A stretch of 64,000 nt of DNA, from contig VXAY01002117.1 in assembly GCA_013399855.1 (NCBI GenBank), positions 62,001-126,000 on the forward strand, read 5' to 3'. Shown piece by piece: positions 49,655 through 61,396 of the stretch (within the stretch, counting starts at the first letter, position 1; every line of letters starts with the position of its first letter). Source of the DNA: Oxyruncus cristatus. Its lineage: Eukaryota; Chordata; Aves; Passeriformes; Cotingidae. A program made the translations under genes and the position numbers. The notes beneath the pieces are model-generated. The model saw only the letters and a list, made by a program, of their open reading frames with translations. It was not told the origin of the DNA and did not search any database.

Positions 49655-49834
49655 CTAAAATGGAACAAAACCAGAGAGTCAACACATAAAACTCCCAAGA
49701 ATCCTGAAGTGAAGGACACTAAGTCCTCGCCAAGGGTCTTGCTGCCTACACAAGGAAGTTGCACATAAATTGAGAATAAACTTTCAAATTCCCTTTCAAA
49801 CTACAGAGAAGTAAACTTGTGTCCTATCCTGTCT

Positions 49835-49870
49835 CATCCCATTCCATCTCCCCATCCCATTCCATCTCCC
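49835..49870 (+). repeat. 18-bp perfect direct repeat, two copies
   Basis: CATCCCATTCCATCTCCC occurs twice head to tail without mismatch. A minimal tandem duplication with no evident function. Confidence 0.95.
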
Positions 49871-50483
49871 CACTACTCAGCAAACAAAGAAGTAGCCAAT
49901 TGAAAAATCCACCCTTCAGCTTGTCTTGCTCATTTCCCTGCACAGAAAAATTAGGAGATTTAAATTAAGCTGACAGTAACAAAAAAAGCTGTTGGAAGTT
50001 TTACCAGGATGTGTAAGCCAGCCAGGTAATACCACATCCAAGGTTCTCATATTTTATTGGTCATAAAAGTAACACCCCCCAACCCCACTATGGAAAGTCA
50101 GATGGTTGGAGACTGTCTTCAGCCAGCTGACACTCTCGTCCAAGGAAAATGCTTTGATTGGGAAAACAGCTGCTAACATGGATTTTTGCAGTATCCACTT
50201 TACCAAGGACGTCAACAGCCAGCAGTGAAAGGACTACCTTGGAAGCAAATTATACAGCTCTTCCTTTTCCCTTCATGCTTTCCTTGCAAATGTGGAGAAT
50301 TGTCAGAGAGCCACAGCTGTGGCCATTGCACTGCAGAGGCCAGTTCATGGGACGGTTCCGGAGCAGCGAGCCACTGCCATCAGTGGCACGCTTCAGCTGC
50401 AGGTCCTTGCTCCTCTCTTCCAGGGGAGGGGAAAGGTCTTCCCATTGCCTTGCTAGGGCCCAGGCTTCTTGTCTGATAGCTAC

Positions 50484-50520
50484 TTAGTTTTTGGAGGGAT
50501 GTTAATTTTATCAGCAGGCT
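50484..50520 (-). CDS. Candidate short coding exon
   Basis: Minus strand: acceptor CGCCTACCTTCCCTGCAG is strong; the donor ACTAA|GTAGCT is weak. In the phase handed on from the 51.1-kb candidate it reads PADKINIPPKT and passes two bases to the 49.6-kb candidate. It is short, so the phase match is the main support. Confidence 0.22.
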
Positions 50521-51089
50521 CTGCAGGGAAGGTAGGCGGGTGATAATGGTCAACACTAGGCCAGAGAGGACAGACTGGTTATTCTGCCTATCAGCTGACT
50601 TGTTTAATAATGTTTGACTCTCTAAACAAACAAGGTCTACAGCAGCAATAAACAAAACTTCCTTGTCCTATACCATCTCAGGCAGATGCCTCAATGTTGC
50701 CATCTGAAAGAGCTGGTACACAAATTCATGCACCTCACATAAGAAAATTCGAAAGACCAAAAAAAAGATAAAAATGAAACCCATAAACATTCCATAAAAC
50801 AAGTAAATAAATAGAAACCTGACATCTGCTAACAATTGTCACTCACAGTTGTTAATTTTTAATTTGGCAGAAATTCCATTTCCAGCAGTATTTTTCTGTG
50901 TTTGTACAGTCTTACTCAACTCTGAAGCCAAATAACTCTTCTCATTTCAGACAGAAGTGCCGCATGATGTGGGGCCCCTTGCCTCTGCCACTCTTAAGTT
51001 TTCTATCCAGGTAACAGACACTTCGGCCTCTGGTTTCTGCTTTCTGGCCTGCCTACAGTGTGAATCCCTACAGGCTCCTCCAGTCTCAC

Positions 51090-51325
51090 GTACCACTGAT
51101 GCACTTTTTGCCCAGTGCCACGTGTAGATTTATAAAGTAGGAGCTCTGATGTAAACAGTCCTTGTGACCTCAGCCTTCAGAGTGCTAGCTGGCAGGTCAG
51201 CCTTTGTTTTAGAGGCAGCTCCCATGGACAGTTCGGGGGGTCCTTGACAGTCTCTGGCACACACTTGGTACAATTCACCTTCCAGCTCGCTCCTGTCAGC
51301 CTCTGAAACCTGCCGTGCCTGTGCA
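51090..51325 (-). pseudogene. Candidate exon with one in-frame TAA
   Basis: Minus strand: pyrimidine-rich stretch ending GATTGCTGAGCTGCAG, 236 bases, donor GGTAC|GTGAGACT. The entering phase from the 54.4-kb candidate gives AQARQVSEADRSELEGELYQ, then CARDCQGPPELSMGAASKTK, then KAEVTRTVYIRAPTL. A TAA follows, and the frame then resumes as IYTWHWAKSASVV up to the donor. Apart from the single stop the frame is open for 78 codons. The sequence is GC-richer than its flanks and strongly protein-like. Not recognised. The stop is either a real lesion or a sequencing error. Confidence 0.35.
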
Positions 51326-54300
51326 CTGCAGCTCAGCAATCCATGGAGGCCCAGAGAGAAAGATACTGTTCTTCATTACCACATGTATCCCTGGCTTCCC
51401 AAAGAGATGAAGAGTCTGTTAAGATGACTATTAGATTCCAACAAGAGTTTACCACAAGGATAACACCACTGGTTTAGGAAATCCCTGAGTTGCCAACTGC
51501 TGCAATATGGTAGAATATGCAGGGAAGCAGTGTTTTCCCTGCCTTGTTTGCCTTGTTCTCCTACTGTACTCTACTGTGAAGGGTCACTGAGGGGTTTTGG
51601 TGCATGGGGAAGACAGAGCAAGCCCAGAGGCCATAGCCCAGCTCCACAGAGATATTTAATAGCAAATCTTCATAGCAAGGACCTATCGGGTAATTAACAG
51701 ACAAGAACAGACATGACAATCTTAACCAAAAGGCCAAGAAGAATAATAGGTTGTATGGATATTTGGTAACACCCAGGACAGACACAAAAACTCATCTTTT
51801 GCTTCAAAGCCTTTGGATTTCCCCTGTCAGAGGGACTAGCAGGAGACAGGTGATGCCTTCCTCTCTATTTGCCGTATTTATGCCTTTCTGTGTCCCACTG
51901 AAAATCTGCTGTCTCAGAGCAGTTCTGGGTCTGAAACTGCAGCAAGTAAACTTTATCCAGAAAGCTAAAACCCATCTGAGTTCTTTCACTGAGTGTCAGT
52001 GTCAGCTGCAGTTGTTCGTGCTGTCTTGGCTGCCTATTCTTTCAGAGTATCACTGCAGACAGACAAACAGCCATGCCCACTGCTTCTTGCCAGCACTCAC
52101 AGAACAAATGACTGCAACTTCCATAAATTACTCAAATCCGACTTAGTTTTTGCTGGATGATTTTCATGATCTGTCAGTTTCTTCACTACCAACACTTCAT
52201 AAAGTGAAATTCACCCTGCATTTCTAGTTAGTTACTTGGCTGTTAGAAGTAAGACACTTTCTGCATGTGCAAGCTAGCTGATACTCTCTCTAAAAATCAC
52301 TAACCTCTCAGCCTAGGCAGATATCTGATAGTGCCATTCATACAGATTTTCTACGAACAGTGAATAGAGGGCAAGGTGTTTGACTCTGCATCTTTTCCCT
52401 TTCAATTGTGATTGGAATTGCTTTTGGCAGGATCCCTTGAGTAATGCGACTGTGTCAGATACTAAAAGCTAAAATAAAGATCAGTGAAGCCTTCAAATAA
52501 ATTACAAGCACATTAAATACAGTGCTGGCAACTCTAAAGGTCAGGCTCTGGTTTTGTGAAAATTTGCTCAGTGCAATAGGAGACACATATGTAAACGCTG
52601 TTTTCTGTCGAATGCTTTGAACTTCCAGACACAGATATCCCTCCTGACCCATGCAGCTCACACACCTTAAAACATGGCAGCAGAAATATTGTAAGTATAA
52701 ATTAAATAACAAACCAATTAATTGGCATTTGCCAGAAGGTAATCCTCCTGCTAAAGAAAAGTTTCATCCTGTAGACACCTTAGCAATCACTAAAATCCCA
52801 AGACTAGAACAAAAAACAACTCCCCACTTTGCTGCTTATCAGATGATACTTTCAAAACTGTCAACAATCAGAATTTTAAGTAGATAAAGATTCATATAAG
52901 TACGCATGGGATTTTTCAAAACCACAAACAAGCTCAATTCCCATGGAAGTCAACTTGGCAGTAAGCACCAAATGGGATTTTCTAATGCAGTGAGGGATTT
53001 ACCCGCCATTTCTAAGTGCCTGGATACCTTTCAAACCTAAGTAAAGTCCCTTGTGAAACAGTTTTTCAGAAGTGACTCTTGGTTAGCTGTGAACTACATA
53101 TTTCAGTTGAACTGCACTGTGAAAACTGGAGTCACCACAGCAGCTGAGGATAACTGACCCACAGTGGGACCCGTACCTGTCAGGATGCCAACACAACCCC
53201 TGAACCAGATTCTTAGCTGATGTAAATCAGCACCCATCACACCTTTCCAAGGTCTGTCTTTATATGATTAAATCTCAAAGCTTAGAACACAAACAGTGTA
53301 AAATTTGGAACCCACATACTAATAACAATTTTATGTCATGTCAGGTTTGAGGCATCCATGTTCCTCTTAGTAGCCACTGAAAGAGAAATTAGAAACTAAT
53401 GTTCCTTTCAGTGTTCAGCTAGCAGCAGCTTCTGCTGCAAATTAATCTTCAAGTTTGATATTACCTAGGCACTCACATTTGAGCTGATTTGTAAGCTTGT
53501 GTGTATTGTCCATGTGCTTAAAATAGCACAAGCTTACATATTCCTGCATATAAAGAACATGCATACACGTTTTTTTAAAAAATTGCACAGAGAGAATGGC
53601 AAGCCTCATTTTGTGATGGATTTATCAGTTCCTTGCTTAAGCATATTACTACACATTTCTCAATAGAAAGCATCTTAGTGGGCAGGTTACTCATATATAA
53701 GCCTATATGCAAGTATTCCCTGTACAGGAGATGCCAGTCTCTGGTCATCTAGCCAACATCTTCATAGAAACGGAGAGGAATTTTTTTCAATAGATATATT
53801 TCTTCCTCTCCTGCCCTAAACTGAACTCTCTTAAACCCTCATCGTATAGCTACTACATGGAATATATATAAAACATTCCAGGTGCCTGAACTAAATATAG
53901 AATTTAAAGCTCATCCTGAAAGTGTCTTGCATGAAAAACCCACTGAGGAGGCTTACACAGCGCTCAGCCCTTCTTCGTGTGTCAGACACAATGTTTCTCT
54001 GCCGGACACTTGCACCACGCCAGTGCACCCCCCACCTCATCCAGTGAAGCCCTTTCCCTGCTTTTACAGAGTTCCTGTTCACATGAATGGGAATGCTTTA
54101 TAACTATTAGCAGGAGTGAGCTCTGTATGACAGTAACAGCTATGAGGACATACTGCACCAGTTGCCATACACATAGGTGATATACACACAGGAGATAGCT
54201 GTGCCTGGAATTTAAGGAATATATCCTTGCAGAACAACCAAACCAACACATCCAGGTAAACAATCAGCCTTTTGATGTGCTTGGGACACAAAAAAAAAAG

Positions 54301-54434
54301 ATCAGTTGACCAAAGTCACATAGGAAGGCTCATCAAATCCAGAACTGGCTATTCCTTGCCAAAAATACTCGCATCACGACAGCACAAGCTGAACAATTAC
54401 TTTTACTGCTTAACTGTGTTGAAAATGCATTCAC
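51326..54434. other. Probable intron or intergenic, one ancient-repeat trace
   Basis: At about 52915-53050, GGGATTTTTCAAAACCAC, CAATTCCCATGGAAGTCAAC and TTCTAAGTGCCTGGATACC follow the plan of a common ancient amniote repeat (segments like 'ATTTTCAAAAGTGCCTAAG' around a central 'CCATTGAAAGTCAATGG'). This is a tentative match from memory of that family. No exon is supported. Confidence 0.35.
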
Positions 54435-54488
54435 CTCAGGTGTTGTCCCAAAAGGTGCTGCTCTGTTTTCTCAGACAGTAGTCTTTCA
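54435..54488 (-). CDS. Candidate coding exon, gene unknown
   Basis: Minus strand: acceptor TTTATCTGATTTTAATTAG, 54 bases, donor CCTGAG|GTGAATGC. The open frame reads ERLLSEKTEQHLLGQHL, taking one base in and leaving two, which fits both neighbouring candidates (55.8 and 51.1 kb). Heptad-like Leu spacing suggests a coiled-coil or helical region. No family recognised. Confidence 0.33.
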
Positions 54489-55735
54489 CTAATTAAAATC
54501 AGATAAAGTTTCAGTGCCAGTCTCTAGAAATTAAAACCATTATAGAAATAAGAAAATTAAATCACAACCATCATCCTGTTAACATTTTTAAAACACTTTT
54601 TAAACAGAATTAATTACAAAACACAGTAACTGACCAAAAAATCCTCTCTCCAGTCCAAAACTACACCAATTGCTCCAAGTCCTCTTTGGTTATATGCAAC
54701 AGGGGCCTCCTCCTTTACTCACTAACATCCCAGCTCCCAGTCTTTAACAGAGCCACAGGGAGGTTAAATTTCCTGGACAAGCTGAAATGACCATGTTAGT
54801 CTGAATCCAAGATATTTTCTGCCAACTTTTCATTTTTAAGATCACAAAACAACTGAAACTTTTTTTTTTCCAAGTATGCTGCTATTACAAGGTTTTGAGT
54901 CAGCAGGAACACATGCATACTTTTCAGAGAGTAATTTTTCCAGTGACTTAACGTCTGAATGAATTTATCATGAGACATGGAAGTGTCATTAACATTCACT
55001 CCAAGCAAAAGAGTAGCTTTGAGAATGTCTACACACATTTGCGTCATTCCAGGCACGGTTCACTACTTTGAATACTCATTCCACCAGACTGTTTGGTCCT
55101 GGTAAACACCAGACAAGTTTTCCTGGCTCCTGTACTTATTAAACCAAAGGAACATTTTGCTGTCAAGTGTGGAGCCGGTGTATTTCAGAACCCCAGAAAG
55201 CTCGGCTATCTTTGAAAAAGTCTCTTTCATACAAGATCATAAACCTGTAAGGAACAGAGCTTTGGACTCTATAGGACTTTCAATGAACCAGAAAAGTGTT
55301 TTGAAGATGGAAAGAGTGAATCCCCAAGAACTTCCGAAAAACGGAAGGAAGCCAAGCATCCCAGAAGGTGATTTGCAATGAAGTTCTCCTTCCTACCAAC
55401 ACCTAACATCTATGCCTTACTTATATGGCACTTTTGCATCTTTCCAAACAAAAAATGCACAAACAGAGACATTTTTGTGAAGCCAAGTTTAATTTGTCAT
55501 TTTTCCCACAGGCCAGGATAATTTTGTTCCCATCCAACTGCAGCCAGAACAGAGATCTGTTCTGCATCAAATGCAGATCCTCCCAGACACTTCCCAGCGC
55601 TCTCCCTCAAATGTCAATAGCATGCAAATGAATTCCACATGCAAATGAGCAGCTCAGTGAATATGACAGAACTGTCCTGTTATTCCAGTTCTGCAAATTG
55701 AGAAAAACAAGACAGCTACACTACATATGCGTTAC

Positions 55736-55817
55736 CTTTTATCCAAAACCTCTCTTAAACACATAGTGGCCAGATTCAGAATAACATATTCAATTATGTC
55801 CTAGTCTGCGAGCTGAC
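55736..55817 (-). pseudogene. Candidate exon with one in-frame TAG
   Basis: Minus strand: acceptor AATCCCAGTTTTCCACTAG, 82 bases, donor GATAAAAG|GTAACGC. Read in the phase from the 56.1-kb candidate it gives QLAD, a TAG, then DIIEYVILNLATMCLREVLD and K at the donor. The stop could be a single C-to-T change from CAG. A second AG just after that TAG could act as a shorter acceptor that avoids the stop, but its pyrimidine tract is poor. The helical, leucine-rich peptide continues naturally into the next candidate exon. Confidence 0.33.
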
Positions 55818-56102
55818 CTAGTGGAAAACTGGGATTTATTACTCTGTTAAATGGCAGGTAAAAGTGGCAAAAGTATCTAAAGGAAATTAAATTTTGGTAT
55901 ATGGCTACTGAGGATTCAGTTTCTTTGCCCGGTGTGAAAACCTGAATAGGATTTGTCTGAGTTTATATCAGGGTATTGGAATAAAGAACCCTCCTCTCCC
56001 CTATTTGCTAAGCAGTTGAGAACTGATGATTCCAGTAATCTCCACAGTCTTTCCCTACAGATCCACACTTATGTGGATTATTATGAAATTCTATGTCATT
56101 AC

Positions 56103-56127
56103 CTCTCACTCTTTCCACGTCAGAGAC
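56103..56127 (-). CDS. Candidate 25-bp exon
   Basis: Minus strand: acceptor GAGCTTCTCTGGTGCAG, 25 bases, donor GAGAG|GTAATGAC. Phase 0 in, one base out, reading VSDVERVR. Phase fits both the 61.4-kb and the 55.8-kb candidates. Very short exons are easily mimicked by chance. Confidence 0.25.
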
Positions 56128-59097
56128 CTGCACCAGAGAAGCTCAGTCACAGTCCACACATAAGGTAATTCATAACAAAGCTTTAAACACTGGATAACGT
56201 ATCACACCACAAACTAATGCTTTATTGTTTAGCTGTACCAAAACTTTTTGCACATTAAAAGCAGGAAGAACAATCTCAGCCCCCTATCGTGCTTAACAGT
56301 ATTAACTTCCACTGAATAAAATGTGAATGAAGAGGTTGTATCAAGAGAGGACAGGCCCATAATTTTTTTAAGGAAGCCACTGTCAACCCCAAGCTATGAA
56401 AATTTCCAAAATCACTTTGTGTAAGAGTTTTAAAAACTATTGGTAATTCATAGCTAGATTCTATTTCAGAAAATTTACAGTTTCTCCTTTAGAATAAGTA
56501 CACATAGTACTTTAACACAGTAATTTTACAGCCCTCAGCAGTTCAGTGATATAGATTCTTAGAACTCATTTCATTAGCAGCTCATTTCACAAAGTTGTAC
56601 CACAATACACTGCAAAAGCTCAGATATCTTGTGTAGGCCAATGCAACAAAAAATTTTGACCTGTCATCAAGTCCTTGTAGGAAACAACTTATGGGGTGAC
56701 CCACACTAACAGTTCCCTACTGGTTTCAGATACATCAAGCATACTGACTGTTCTCACAGCAGGAAAATTAATAGCACTTAAAACTGAATCACTTTGGCCA
56801 TAATAAAAATCCTTCAATGCTAATGCTACCAGCGCTTCTTTTAACTACTCAATTAATTCCCTGCAATTAGCCATTACATCATTCAAAGAACAATTTGCAA
56901 GGGCAAAATTTTGCTTTTCCATCTGAGTCCACAATAATTACTAAAATGCTCATAACACCTGTTTAAAACAACAAACATCTGCTAGGTAACAGAGGCAAGA
57001 GAGCTCATCGTGTTGCGGCAGAACTGGGGCACAAGCTTAGTATTAAGGCTATCTCAAGCAGTTGCAGTAATCATAAGGTCCAAGAACAATTCCCGTATTT
57101 AAAGACATTTTAACACAAAAGTTGTGCTAAAGTATCACAGGTTCACTGGACTTCTGCCTATCCTTCTCATGAGAATTAATAAAAATCTCACTGCATATAT
57201 GTGCCTATGCTATACTAGGAAGTGGGAAAACACAGATAAAAATGTTAGTTCAAAAAGCATCAGTTTGATTCAGTTTTCACATTAGTAAGAAAGATGTCAC
57301 GGTCCCAGGGTGCATCTAAGTAATACTATTCCAGCAAAAGCAAATATTGAGGCTTTATGTGATTCAGTTTCAAGAAATCCCCAGACATCATTGCCAAGGA
57401 GTTCCAGGAAATGTAGGTATTGATTTCAGAATAAGGGAGTTTACGAATCAAAAAGCTTTTGTTTCCTTCAACTATTTTTTTTTTGGTAAAGGTTAAAGGT
57501 TCATGGCAACCCAAGCAAAAACCCACTGCAGCCACAGTATCTAACTGGAGTGCCCTATTAGGGGTTAACTTAACCGAGATTTGAGAAGGTTGCCCTTTCC
57601 CTCTCAGCTCCTGTCACCTGGGGCACATACTCCTAGGACATTTGGTGGACATGCAACAGTGACAATATGCAGCTTTTCTGTGCCTGCATCCGCACCAACC
57701 AAGCAGGTGTACTGGGGAAGCCATCTGCTCGAGGGACCCCTGTGGGAATGGCCCTGCCATGGCTACACAGCTGTACAGCTCCTTTTCTCCTGAAAGAGGG
57801 TGTGTGTGTATCCACAGTCAACGGAGGCACCTGTCTCATCAGAAGCCAAGGACTCTCTTCTTCAAAAGAATTGCTCAGCTAGGATTCAAGGCTTCTTGAT
57901 CATCGAATTCGAGAGCGAGGCCATCAACCCTAACAGCCTCAGAGATAAGTCTGAGGCACACCGACTGCCAGGCAGTGTTAAAGCATTTGGCTCCATATGG
58001 CACAGCGCGGGAGCAAAGCCTCTCCCTCGGGAATACGCAGAGCCTGCTGTGGAATGAGTGCTGACGCTGCACATCAGTGAGGAAAACACACTGCAGAGAG
58101 CACGACTGAAAGCACTGTGTGACCTTGGAAGGGCCTCGCATCCCTGGGGAGATGCACAGCAGGAGCACATCTCCCAAAGAAGCCACAGCAGGACATATTT
58201 GGAACTCTAAATGCAACCTAATGTGAAGACATTATAATATATTTTTTATTTACAGCTACCAGGAACTTGCTTGTATCTCTCAAATCTCTTGGGTCTGTTC
58301 TTCTGTCAGCCTTGTAGAATAGCTAGGAGCATTTTCCTAAATTACTAGAAAAACAGTAGGGGCAAGCCAAACTAAAAGAGCTTTTTGATTCAGACCGCTG
58401 GTTAATCATTTGCCCATTAAATTAAACATGTAAACAAAGCTTCATAGCAGAGATGTTTGTCAGGGAGTATTTATCTTCTCTGTAGTGCCTGACATCTTAA
58501 AAGTTCTTTTATTCTTCAATATTGTATCTTGATGCTAATTTTATTACATTGAGCTCCAACAATATAATCTTGTAGTATAAAGCAGCAGCAGTGGTTATGC
58601 AAGAAAAAGAAATTAAGAGCGGGCTCAAAGGCAGATATGTGTCTGTTACAAGGCTTGTCAAAAACATGCATGTCCTGACAGATGCTGTGAGTTGAGTGTT
58701 AATTACATATGGAGCTGAGATAATAGCTCGGTAAGCCTGTGTAAAGTGATCTGGTGATCCCACCTGCACACGGTCCTAACAAGCACAATCCTTTCTATTA
58801 ATACCCTACAGAGTGATACCCTCTGGTGACGGTACATTGATGTACCTCTATAAATCCAGTGCCTGACTTTTAGCAGCAACTCTGCTCTTTCTGTCACTTA
58901 AAAACCCCCACACTTACTGCCTTTAGAAATACTGCCATTAAGATGATATAAATGCTTAGATATAATGGTATGACTACAGATGATTTTTTTCTTTTAATTA
59001 TAGCAGCTGAACTGCAAATGTGCATATGAGTGCAGAAAACATTTAACAGTGGCCCATCAGGAGGACAGCTTAAAAAAATCCCACCAAATGGTCAGGA
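56128..59097. other. Probable intron or intergenic, nothing recognised
   Basis: A mildly CpG-richer patch with overlapping open frames on both strands lies at about 57570-58200. It has no repeat match and no matched splice signals. Confidence 0.35.
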
Positions 59098-59290
59098 TCA
59101 AATAATGGAATACGCCGAGAGGAAGGGACCCACAAGGATCATTGAGTCCAATCCTTAGCCCTGCACAGGACCATCCCCAACAATCTCATCATGTGCCTGA
59201 GAGTATCATCCAAACACTCCTTGAACTCTGTGGGGGTTGGTGCTGTGACCACTTCCCTGGGGGCACTGTTAAGTAAGTTCTAGTTCATCA
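59098..59290 (-). mobile_element. CR1 LINE, truncated and degraded
   Basis: Reverse-complement CR1 text: AATGGAATACGCCGAGAGGA, AGGGACCCACAAGGATCATT, CATCCAAACACTCCTTGAAC, TCTGTGGGGGTTGGTGCTGT and GACCACTTCCCTGGGGGCA. This resembles the CR1 subfamily with a 'CACAAGGATCATTGAGTCCA' tail and differs from the other copies in the window. Confidence 0.85.
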
Positions 59291-61331
59291 CAGCTGAGAC
59301 CAAAACAACACATAGCTGTCATCGATGAAAAAAGTTGGAATGTGCTCTCTAAAATGTTAACTACATGTAGTTCAACTTGAAATTTTCCTGCCTGCCCTGA
59401 CAAAGTCTGCAAGGTAAGGTCCTTTTCAGTTACAATGCTGACTGTGTCAGTATGACAGATGTTTCCTGTCCTATTGGCTCCATTAGTACTTCACTCAATT
59501 TCTGTTTCCAAAAAATGCTGGCTAACTAACAGGTTTTAATACTTCTCATTCATGCTATTGCCTCTATATCAGGCCAGTACAGATGCCTCCAAATTAGCTC
59601 AGACCATTAACATTCCAGATTCTTCATCTTTCACACAAAACCCATGCATCATATTTTCTTCAGATGGTTTGAAGATGTTTTTCTGTTTGACATATCACCC
59701 TTGTATCAAGATCTCCATACTTTCAGATCTCCAGCACTTGCCTCAATTTTTCCTATTTTCCACTTCCATTTTCCAAGTATGCTCTTGGAATTGTCACCAG
59801 GAGGGAGGATTGAGGAAAAAAAAAATCCATAACTAAGTGCTGAGCTCATTTTACCATATGTGAAATTGCAACTAGAAGCCAAAGCATTTTTTTGTATCAT
59901 CTAATCTATTGGAGAAGATGCCAGAAAATGGAGAAGCCAAGGACTTAGCAGGTAGTGGGCCAATATGAGAGCACTGAAGGCCTATCCCAGCTGTCAGCAA
60001 AAGCATTGGAAAGACTGGATCAGGGCCTAAGGCTTTTAAATCCAAAGCTGGAAGGGTCTTGCCACAAGAGGAGATATCTGGTTTATGCTACAACATAATC
60101 AACTCTATTTCAACACTAACTAAGCTTTTTAAATTGCTCCCAGTGTAAATTGTCCCTTGAGACAATAATGTTTGATGCCCATGGACAAAAGCTGTGGTAA
60201 ACTGAGGACATTCAGAGCATGGAACACCTAGCTCTATGTGTATGTGTGTATCCATCAGATCACACAGCAGTCTTAACAATGACCTTGGCCATTTTTGTAG
60301 ATGACTTGAATGGGTCCTCTGATTCTGGGGGAAATAGAGCTTGGATACCCCTTCTAACACAGATTTTTTCAGCTGTTGATTCAGCAATGCTTTTTGTAAT
60401 CTTATTCTGTATGAATAAGGGGACAACCACAGAGCAATAGCACATACCAGCAAACAAAATTATTCCCGTGTACATGTTCACAGGATCCAGGCCTTATGGT
60501 GCAGCTAGAAACATTTATTACACATTCCCTTAAAAAAGTTTAAGATCCTCACATGGCAAAAACTGGAGCAGCTCTTTATCAGGAGTGCTCAAAAGGGGTT
60601 CCTTTATGCTGTCAACTAAGTAATGTTACAGACATTTAAGGTGAGTTACAAGGATACCAAAGGAGTCTACCAACTCTGATTTTATGTTTTTTGCAATATA
60701 GGGGAATAGGACAAGGTTGCAGCCTTCTACAATAAATAATTAAACTGAGTAAAGGGACAGCACTGTCATGAATACATGACCTATCTATTAGAGCCGTACT
60801 GAAAATGAGGGAAAGTTTTTGCTCAGTTGAACGGGGAAGCTGGAAGTCAACAAGCAGAAAGGCAGGTAAAACCCTAGTAAGTTACCACCCAGCAAACAAC
60901 AGCTGTGAGTTACACAGCTGTGCAACCTGCACTTCACAGAGCAAGATTCTAGAAAAATCACAATGAACCTACTGCAAGGTTCAATTGCCAGGAAATGCTT
61001 CTGAAGACGATCCTGGAGGATTATCTCTCCTCAGCCAAACGCTGGGTTAGGTGCCTGCATAGTACCAAGGGGTCAGGCCTGCATGGAACAGACAATAAGA
61101 TGTACCCATTGAGGACACACAGAGGAGAACGGTCTTCATGACAAATGGGACGAATACTTTGTTCTCATGCTGAGAAAGCCTCATGTAGAATCTCCTGCTT
61201 GTTTTTGTTGCGTTTTTTTGATCTTTTTTTCCTCTACTTTCTACTACTTTTCTCCATCTATATACCTAACTTGCACATGAGCTAGAGTAGATATTTGGGA
61301 ATTTCAGTTTGGGATTCCAGATACTTCTCAC
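59291..61331. other. Probable intron or intergenic, nothing recognised
   Basis: Plus-strand donors occur at 59409 (TGCAAG|GTAAGG) and 60640 (TTTAAG|GTGAGT) without matching acceptors. The 121-codon minus frame at 60088-60453 has no motif. Confidence 0.35.
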
Positions 61332-61396
61332 CTGATGATCATCATTTGCAAAGTAAATTGGCCTTTCACAGCTAAAATCCTGTGATATAGCCCTCA
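61332..61396 (-). CDS. Candidate coding exon, most upstream of the minus chain
   Basis: Minus strand: acceptor AGCTAGACAATTTCAG, 65 bases, strong donor ATCATCAG|GTGAGAAG. The open frame takes two bases in and ends in phase 0: RAISQDFSCERPIYFANDDH then Q. It fits the phase of the 56.1-kb candidate. No family recognised. If real, the start of this gene lies to the right of the window or in exons I cannot see. Confidence 0.32.

Noticed and set aside
54796..55056. 86-codon minus-strand frame rich in Leu, Lys and Asn
   Set aside because: Reads plausibly but ends in a stop, has no donor in frame, and the chain from 55.8 to 54.4 kb joins in phase without it.
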